From Hyperoplus lanceolatus (Eukaryota; Chordata; Actinopteri; Uranoscopiformes; Ammodytidae), in assembly GCA_026929865.2 (NCBI GenBank), contig CM049407.1:31835501-31899500 (forward strand): a DNA stretch of 64,000 nucleotides, in the 5' to 3' direction. Position 1 is the stretch's first letter. The number at the start of each line of letters is the position of its first letter. The position numbers and the translations under genes were made by a program. The notes below the pieces were generated by a model. That model was not told where the DNA came from and searched no databases. It saw only the letters and a program-made list of their open reading frames with translations. Below are positions 57,212-64,000 of the stretch, in pieces.

Positions 57212-57635
57212 AAGAACACTGTAAATGTAACGGCTGAGAAAGCGGCGGGAGAAGCTATCCATGGTGCTGAAACTCTTTCGTTTCCTGTTGACTGTGCAGA
57301 ATTGGAATCCAGTCTTTTACGTGGTTGAACAATACACCGTTTGTGTTTCGAAATCATGCTTTGAATTATGTTGCACTGCTCTTTTTGTCCTATCATATGT
57401 CACCTACCAACACATTTCATTAAGTTAGTTTTACGGTGGCCTTCATTTTCCACTAATTGCATTCTAAAACTATATGATTCAGTGACTAATTTCTTTATTA
57501 TAATGTCCCTATCATGACAATGTCATCAATCCAGCAACATTTACAAAATATCATTAGCAAGCTTTCTTTTACCCTTTAATATGTCTACACTCCTATCAGC
57601 AACCATAACAATGAAACTTTTCCAAGTGAAACAGT
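57212..57635. other. no gene seen between the palindrome and the hmgn 3' end
   Basis: Unique-looking sequence. A TTTATT at 57494 could be a further distal hmgn poly(A) signal on the - strand. Confidence 0.4.
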
Positions 57636-58601
57636 GCAACTATACCAACCCATATTTATTGGTTTGTTGATAACAATCATTACACAGGTACATCTATAAA
57701 CAAATAGACAATAAACTGCACACTTGTACTTGATACAGATACCTAAAAGTCACATGAATATTGCTACTGCTGGTATGCATTTGACATCTCAAAATAAATG
57801 TACAGTTTGTATGTGTGGCCTTTAAGAAGCCAGTCTAAACAGTTTGTTTTTCATGGTAACACACCTCATTAGCTTGGCTAAGAAAACCAATTCCATTTTT
57901 ACCATCCTTACAATGTACCATTACACACTGCATATAGAAAGATTGAAAATCATTTTCACAGCAGCTATACAAATTCATTGCGATGCTATCACAGAACAGA
58001 GACACAACAAACATATGCGATGCAGTTTCTGATGAGGGACAGCTCCAGTTCTAGGAATTTTAGCTTTATTGATCCAATTTATTAAGAAAACTGCGCGAGT
58101 ACAAGAGTTAACATATAGGAACAAACCGTACAAACATCCTAAAACACTCTTCTCCATTATAAACAATAAAACAATGAGTTGCCTGTGACTTTGTCCATTC
58201 CCACCACAGCACAGATTACATACACTGTCCCTTATAAAGCATATGGAATGTCGTTAACACAGGTAAGCTCTTCTGGTTGTTGGCCTAGCTCCATTGAACG
58301 TTGCTTGCGTGTTGACACTGTAACCTGTCCAGCACCCTCCCCTCCTTCACATTTAAAAACTGAAATGAAATCCACCGACAGTAACAACAACGACCGCAAC
58401 TTTAAGGGCGATGCAAAATTGTGGGATGCGATGAAATTCCCGTCTCCAAATTGACTTTTTTCTTTCATTAAAAAAAAGTTTTCTCTACAATCAAACTACT
58501 AAAAAACCTGTATTTAGAAAATAGTTGATAAAAATATTCCCCTGAATTGTACAAGAAAAGAGGTACAGGGAGCACTGGTAAAAGACGTGGTTGGAGAGAT
58601 G
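57636..58601 (-). other. hmgn: hmgn 3' untranslated region
   Basis: AT-rich, repeat-free sequence. AATAAA signals on the - strand fall at 58083-58078, 58070-58065 and 57660-57655. The long AT-rich trailer is usual for HMGN mRNAs. Which signal is used is not decidable here. Confidence 0.55.
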
Positions 58602-58649
58602 TTATTCTGCTGCCTCGTCCTGCTCATCAGCTGCGTCTGTAGCTGGTGC
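58602..58649 (-). CDS. hmgn: hmgn last coding exon
   Basis: 48 nt, APATDAADEQDEAAE and TAA. Acceptor TGTTACAG. An acidic tail typical of the family. Confidence 0.92.
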   Translation of the reverse strand, partial: APATDAADEQDEAAE

Positions 58650-60761
58650 CTGTAACACAACATGTACAACGTCAGTGTTCTGCGTGGACATCAACTAGAT
58701 TTGACATCTTTAAATATGATGTCACAAGCCTTACCTCTTCCTCCGCTTTGGCTTCTCCGTTCTCAGCGGGGGCCTCTGGTGCTTTCTCCTCGGGCTTGGC
58801 CTTCTCCACCTCCTTGGCCGCTTTCTTAGGCTTGGCAGGTGCCTTCTGCAGACACACACATTAACATTCACCACATGAGTCACTCTGTTACCAGTTTTCG
58901 GTCTGATACATGGCTCGGAGACCTCAAAACATGGCCTCACCTTTGGCTTAGGTTTGGTCTCTGCCTTTGCAGGTGCAGGTCTCTGTGGAGACAAAACACA
59001 TTCATATCAACACTTAGAAGGCATTAAACAGCATGCATATTGTCCATGGCAGTATGGGCTGGGCTACTTACATCGACCAACCTGAGAGATCTCCTCTTGG
59101 GCTGCAGAAAGTGAACAGACAGTGTGGTTACTTTAATAAAGATATCACCCATTAGCAATGTATCAGTCAGTGGCTGTGGCAATGATGGGGCATTACTGAC
59201 CCCTGGTGGGTAACACTTCATTATTTATCATTTCAATAACACAATATGTTCCTTACCGCTGAATCTCCTCCTGCTGCCTGTGAGGTAAACAAAGAAGAAA
59301 GAAAATCAGTGTTAGGAAATAATCTGCACATGATGGGTTTAGTTAGTGGTGAAGAGTGGGGCATGAGCTTTAAGCATTGGTTATGTAAGTCAGAGGGGGC
59401 GTTTCCAGACAGACTTTTAGCCTATGGCTGCACACCCAGCCTCATACATGTTTTAGTTAGAACCAAGGGCTTCGATTGGCTGAGCTATGTTCTAAAATCG
59501 TACACAATGACGCTCTAAGCATCGAAGAAAACACATATAACATCAGTCCTCAGTTAGCATGGATCAAATAGGAATGTTGCACGGTCCTGAGATGAAACCT
59601 TATGGAACTATATTTCACGGCGCAAGAATAACAGCCCAAGAATGAAGCGTGGATGTGTTGTGATGTGACAGTGTGACATAATGGCAGCAGGGCGTAGCTC
59701 TTACAGCGTAAAGGGACTTGCTCTCCCAGCTCATGCTAGTGATTTGCCTACCGTTAAACTCGTGTAGAGGAGGGGGCGGACTCCGCCTCCTCACGACCCA
59801 GCCATTCATTGCAAATACATGGGATACCAGGGAACGGAGAAAAAAGAGCAGTGTCGAGTGTTCCCGCCATGAGTTTGAAAAGAGTCACTCGGAGATGCTC
59901 TGGTAGCAGAATCCACTAGAACCCCCAGCAACAAGAGCAGCGCTTGGCTGACGGAGTCTCGCCATTGCATAACCTGCGACAAGCCTGTCCCCACAGTACA
60001 CACTTACACGACAAACGCCATCCAAGAAAAACGTTCTCACCGCCTATAATAAGGGCGAGCATGCATTTACTAAAAACACACACGCTCGCAAGGTTTCTGA
60101 ACGACAACATATTCATATATTTAAAATGAAAACATATTAAAATGTGTTTTGTTCCACCAGAAAACCATTAACAATGCTCGGTGTACGCGCAGAAAGAATC
60201 ACCTCAGCATTACAGCCAAACTTCCGCCGAATAGCATGTAAATACTAAACGTAATAACAGGCTAGTGATTGTTTCTCTCCAATTTTCTCGGGGATAAACT
60301 TTAGTATCCAGCGTGACGACCCCATAGGGAACAATCTATATGCCGCCAACTTTCTCTGCAGAAAAGCATGCCATCGACTGAGAAAATGAGCCCACTTCGT
60401 CCCGCACTCAAACTAAATGTATTTTTTGCAGAATTTCAATGTGCATGTCACCATCCTGCAAGAAAAAGACCCGGTGATTGGAAAACCACTTGGCACAAAG
60501 CTAATCACTGCACGAGACCGATAAGACCAAGAATCAACCACTTCCCCGAAACAAAACACACGCTGCATACCGGCAAAACTCTTGGCCGCAAGGCGCAACA
60601 TTGTTGACATTCCCTTCGAACACAACGCGGACATTTGTAGCAACATTTGAACAACTCGAGCGGTAACCAGCCCGTTTTGCACATTGCAGTTGGGGTTATA
60701 AACGCTGTATTACTGAAGGCATGAAATATGTCGATCTACTCACGTTCTTCCTTTTAGGCAT
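58602..60761 (-). CDS. hmgn: HMGN-family high-mobility-group nucleosome-binding protein, six coding exons
   Basis: A small nuclear protein that binds nucleosome cores and loosens chromatin. Exons on the - strand: 60761-60744 (MPKRKN), 59277-59257 (AAGGDSA), 59101-59072 (PKRRSLRLVD), 58982-58941 (RPAPAKAETKPKPK), 58845-58735 (37 residues, KAPAKPKK... to AEEE) and 58649-58602 (APATDAADEQDEAAE, stop). All introns are GT-AG and phase 0, giving 270 nt and 89 residues. The MPKRK start, the RRSxRL nucleosome-binding core, the PAP/KPKPK tract and the acidic tail are the family order. The core has Leu where vertebrate HMGNs usually have Ala (RRSARL). Which paralogue (1, 2, 3 or a teleost-specific one) cannot be settled by eye. 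The gene is tail to tail with slc37a4. Confidence 0.93.
58735..58845 (-). CDS. hmgn: hmgn coding exon 5
   Basis: 111 nt, 37 residues rich in Lys, Ala, Glu and Pro: KAPAKPKKAAKE, then a glutamate-rich run ending AEEE. Acceptor GTGTCTGCAG, donor GTAAGGC. It corresponds to the regulatory C-terminal domain. Confidence 0.93.
58941..58982 (-). CDS. hmgn: hmgn coding exon 4
   Basis: 42 nt, RPAPAKAETKPKPK, acceptor TCTCCACAG, donor GTGAGG. It is the Pro/Lys-rich second half of the nucleosome-binding domain. Confidence 0.93.
59072..59101 (-). CDS. hmgn: hmgn coding exon 3 (nucleosome-binding core)
   Basis: 30 nt, PKRRSLRLVD, acceptor TTTCTGCAG, donor GTAAGTAG. It holds the RRSxRL core that contacts the acidic patch of H2A-H2B in this family. 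Confidence 0.93.
59257..59277 (-). CDS. hmgn: hmgn coding exon 2
   Basis: 21 nt, AAGGDSA, between acceptor CTCACAG and donor GTAAGG. It is too small for any automatic long-frame search, and is supported by the splice signals and its position in the family exon order. Confidence 0.88.
60744..60761 (-). CDS. hmgn: hmgn coding exon 1
   Basis: 18 nt, MPKRKN, followed by donor GTGAGT. The ATG has a purine-poor but acceptable context (CCAGCCATGC). A tiny first exon coding MPKRK is the family norm. Confidence 0.92.
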
Positions 60762-60849
60762 GGCTGGTTTGTGTGGGGTGTTTTGTGAAAAAATAAAAAC
60801 GAGCTAAATGTAACTAGGTACTGGAGTAAACACAGTGGTACGCTATTTT

Positions 60850-61060
60850 CAGGATAAAGTTGAGCCAGTACAGTCTAACACAGCGCGGAGAGACGGTAAT
60901 GTTCCATTGGAAGAAAAACTAGCTCAAACCGGATTGGATTCTCCCCCTCCCTCCCTATTCAAACCGTTATAGTTCCTGCATGATTGACGGAGCTTAGTCC
61001 CGCCCTCGCTGTCCATTGATTGGACGACAGGATGGTCAGCAACAGGATTTAAAATCTAGG
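60850..61060 (-). promoter_or_regulatory. hmgn: hmgn promoter region (GC box, CCAAT boxes)
   Basis: Immediately upstream of the short 5' leader lies GC-richer sequence. It has CCCGCCC at about 61000, ATTGATTGG (inverted CCAAT) at about 61014-61023 and another inverted CCAAT (CATTGG) near 60905. No convincing TATA box was seen. It fits a housekeeping-type promoter. The exact start site is inferred only. Confidence 0.55.
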
Positions 61061-61099
61061 CTCTTACCCCTGTGGACACGTCACACGTCAGTCAACACA

Positions 61100-61630
61100 T
61101 ATGAGGAGCTATTTGTCTGCCTCTGTCTGTGCAGCCATCTGCTAAATTGTCGTTAAGTCTGCTTTTAACCTCGCACAAAGAGTGCGCTTCATGCTATATC
61201 CTACCACAATGCAATATTTTGACGTGTCCCAGCACTAGCTTACCTCTCTCATAGTACAAACCCATTCTGACCCATGAACACGAGCGATACAATAAAGTGT
61301 AGCACGTGTATTGGCGGAAGATTGAGAGAAGGGTGTGTGTTCCTCCAGTCTAGTCTTGTAGCCTATTTCAGTTTGGGGAAAATGGCGACACATACGAGCG
61401 GCTCCCGCTCACCGAAAGTGTTGTCAACGTCTGCCCCCTCCATTTAGAGTATTGTCGCTCCAGGAGGCATTCATTCATTTCGCATTAGGGGTTAATTTTA
61501 CAGCCGCTACCCTGACTTTTAATGTGTCTCGTAAACCTAAATGCAAACTCATCCATCTGCTATATGCGTTATACAATAGACAAATACAATTCAAATTTAA
61601 CCACCTGCAATGGAGACTGGGTGTTATATA
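61100..61630. other. upstream of hmgn, no gene seen
   Basis: Beyond the promoter there is no exon-like frame or recognisable repeat. Confidence 0.4.
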
Positions 61631-62660
61631 GGGTGAGTTGCCCTAATGTGGGACACCTAAGGTCTAGAGCATTTATCTCTTATTTCTGACACATGTAAAT
61701 AGATAATTTTTTTGTCAAACCCAAGCAGGGGTTCCCTGTGATTGAAATCACATGAATTCACAATTTTGATTATAAAGATAAGGGAGGGGAAACAGTCAAC
61801 AATGAAGTAAACCATGTGAAGTCCAGACAAAGGACGGTGACATAGGTTTGAAAGGAACTCAATGCTAAGGCTATACATTTTTCATTAACAAAACAATGTT
61901 GCCATTTGTTATCAGATTATGTTTATGATACAATTATGCATCAAAGTAGCTATGCAATAATATTGGGAAAATGTGTTACGTTTTTTTCTTCTTCAATCAA
62001 TATTTAGCTGTACCACATTCTGAAAGGTGTTTCCAAAAGTGGGACAGCATGATTTGCCTAATCTGGGACAGTCATTTAAATTAGGGAAATACACATGTAG
62101 GAAAATCAAATGTGCAATATGAATTTTATTCAAGGTTTAAAGGTCCAATACTTTTATAAAGAAAGCATCCCTGAAGCAAATAGATATAAACTGAAATTAA
62201 TCAATCCTGTGCCTAGGAAATAGGCTAGTCATTTTCTCATATCCTATGTTAACTCAATGCAATGTATTACGCTATAATGGCAAAGCGCAGAGTTGGGATA
62301 TGAAGCCAGGGCAAGAAAAGTATTGTTCAAATTGAAAACATCAAACCTGAGACCATATGAGTGTTAATGAGCAGATAAATTTGGCTTGAATTAATTAAGG
62401 GGATATAATTTTTTTCTGCATAATACAGACTGTCCCAGATTAGAGCAAACACATTTTCTTGAGGAATTTTGCACATGGACCACTATACGTGCCATTACTT
62501 CTCTGAGTAGGATATCTGAATTATTTATTCTCTTTTAATTAGCCAACATCTTGGGGATTTCAGAATGGTATCATGTATGGGTCAAATGTATTGGCTTCAT
62601 ATGTTAATATCGTACATAAATTGAAATAGCAAAAATTGTCCCACATTAGGGCAACTCACC
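61631..62660. mobile_element. G-end TIR element C with iterated end motif
   Basis: 1,030 bp, ends GGGTGAGTTGCCCTAATGTG and its complement, TATA on both sides. GTGGGACA/CTGGGACA-type motifs recur near 61648, 62038 and 62065, and as complements near 62432 and 62638. It has the same design as element A but a different motif. Non-coding. Confidence 0.7.
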
Positions 62661-62784
62661 TATATAACTTTGTTTTATATAGCGCCTTTCAAGAAACTCA
62701 AGGACGCTTAATATATTAATAAAATATATCCTCTGTCTAAGGCAAGAGGTTATCCTAATTTAAAGTGTGATATTATAATGTTTG

Positions 62785-63140
62785 GGGGAGAGTGGGGTAA
62801 AATGAGTGTGTGGGTAAGTTGACCCACCCCCTGTTTCTATGCATTTTGTTGTCATGTGAAAATATTTTCAGGAAGCACCCATTATTTCAACCTGGCTGTG
62901 ATAGAAATAAGCACATTGATAAACTAGAAATTATTTATTTTGTAAAAAAAAAAAGGTTTTTGCTTGTCAAAGTAAGATTTCTACATATGCGCTATAATGA
63001 CTGTTAGGTCCCAGCACATTTATCCTGGTTTAAAAATGTGTTTTATATATGTTGGTGATTTTCCAACATAGAACACTAAATTAATCAATAAGCCAATTAA
63101 TATCCTGAATTGCAAAGCTAGACAGTTTTTTCCTAAATTG
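62785..63140. mobile_element. G-end element D, left part only
   Basis: It begins GGGGGAGAGTGGGGTAAAATGA and soon repeats 'gggtaagttgaccca'. It is cut off by the dispersed block at 63150. Related in end sequence to elements A and B. Confidence 0.5.
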
Positions 63141-63149
63141 TGGCTATTG

Positions 63150-63345
63150 GTTAAAGCAGCTACAAGTAACATTTAAATATCTTTAAAACAGCCTAATTTT
63201 TCATCTGATAGACATACATTACCTTTAACAGCAAACGAAACCATCAGTGCAAAGAAATACGTTTTTATATAGTTTTTATTACTGCATTTGGTCTGGTCGC
63301 ACACCCAGTCCGATTTTCGGTTTGCGCATGCGCTCACACAGCCCC
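63150..63345. repeat. repeat block shared with 7705-7925
   Basis: Direct copy of the block in the 5.6-9.0 kb composite. Confidence 0.65.
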
Positions 63346-63719
63346 TTCACAGCCCTGCAGCGCTGCAATCACTAACACCATGTCTTCTTTTTTCACGAGT
63401 TCTACACTGTGAAATAAGAGGACAGAAAGCTTGTCATTTGCAATACTTGTAACCGTAAGCTTACACCAACCGCTTCATGAACGTTATTGGCATTAATTTT
63501 CGGTTACATTAAGGTTTTATGCATCAACTTGTACCGGAAGAGCTATCTACTAGGCTAAGTGTCACCGCTGGCTACTGGCTTGGCATGCGTACTACAGCGA
63601 TTTTGGCCCATTTTCTCCGAAACCATGTGCATGAGTGAAGTTTTCAAATCAGTTGTGCCTGAACGTGGAAACTTTTGAAAACGTTAAGGGAAAAACTGTT
63701 GCGTTTTCACAGTGTAAAC

Positions 63720-64000
63720 TAGGGGTGGGAAAAAAAATCGATTTTCAGATTAATATCTATTCTCTCTCGGACGATTCTGAATCGATTCAGAAAAGTTAAT
63801 AATCAATTTTTTTTTTTTTTTTTTTTTTGTAAATACTAAAACTTCCTGCGCCATTGCGCATGCACACCACACATGTGCGAGTTGTTTCCAAAGTTGCTTC
63901 AAAAGGGCTGAGAGCAGCAAACCCATGACCTGCACCGGCTGTATCTCTGTTTACGTTTTTGTATGAGAGCTGAATTCCAAGCCATACTTTTTGTACAATG
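63720..64000. mobile_element. hAT element (TAGGGGTGGGAAA), cut by the window edge
   Basis: Starts TAGGGGTGGGAAAAAAAATC. The sequence to 64000 is the complement of the right part of 33264-33982 ('gagctgaattccaagccata' is shared). A poly(T) tract lies at about 63807-63829. Confidence 0.8.

Overview
The window looks like a repeat-rich teleost fish chromosome segment. It holds two recognisable host genes with vertebrate-type introns. Almost everything else is transposon-derived: hAT, Tc1/mariner, Harbinger-like and unclassified DNA elements, LINE and SINE pieces, and fold-back structures. The style of the SINE and LINE tails and of the hAT ends (TAGGGxTG...) is typical of bony fish. I cannot name the species.

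Host genes. (1) slc37a4, the glucose-6-phosphate transporter of the ER membrane, lies on the + strand. Eight constitutive coding exons (32342-50534) splice to 1,290 nt, or 429 residues, the same length as the human protein as I remember it. An in-frame 66-nt cassette exon (49925-49990) resembles the human alternative exon 7. The poly(A) signal is near 51253. (2) An HMGN-family nucleosome-binding protein lies on the - strand. Six small coding exons (60761 down to 58602) give 89 residues, with a GC-box/CCAAT promoter near 60.85-61.06 kb. The genes are tail to tail, about 6.3 kb apart.

Layout. 0-5.6 kb: Tc1-type miniature elements and two elements whose ends are G-rich and which repeat their end motif internally. 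5.6-9.4 kb: a TIR-bounded composite, then a possible solo LTR. 9.5-11.9 kb: an L1/Tx1-like LINE on the - strand, split by a 577-bp TIR element. 11.9-26.8 kb: a nest in which three inverted pairs occur in mirror order. It contains a 1.6-kb Tc1 element, several hAT elements, a perfect 184-bp hairpin at TTAA and an unclassified element with ~300-bp terminal repeats. 27-32 kb: a hAT element and little else before slc37a4. 32-51 kb: slc37a4, with introns filled by hAT elements, a 5.2-kb palindrome (intron after the second coding exon) and a Harbinger-like element. 51.8-57.2 kb: a LINE tail and a 4.1-kb palindromic element whose centre carries unrecognised coding remnants. 57.6-61.1 kb: the HMGN gene. 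61.6-64 kb: another G-end element, a partial relative and the edge of a hAT copy.

The strongest candidates for undescribed biology are the two large palindromes with insertions confined to one arm, the long-TIR element at 24.9-26.6 kb with 10-bp flanking repeats, and the G-end element group that iterates its end motif inside the element. All reading was by eye. Exon edges follow splice signals and phase; element ends follow inverted ends plus flanking duplications where stated.
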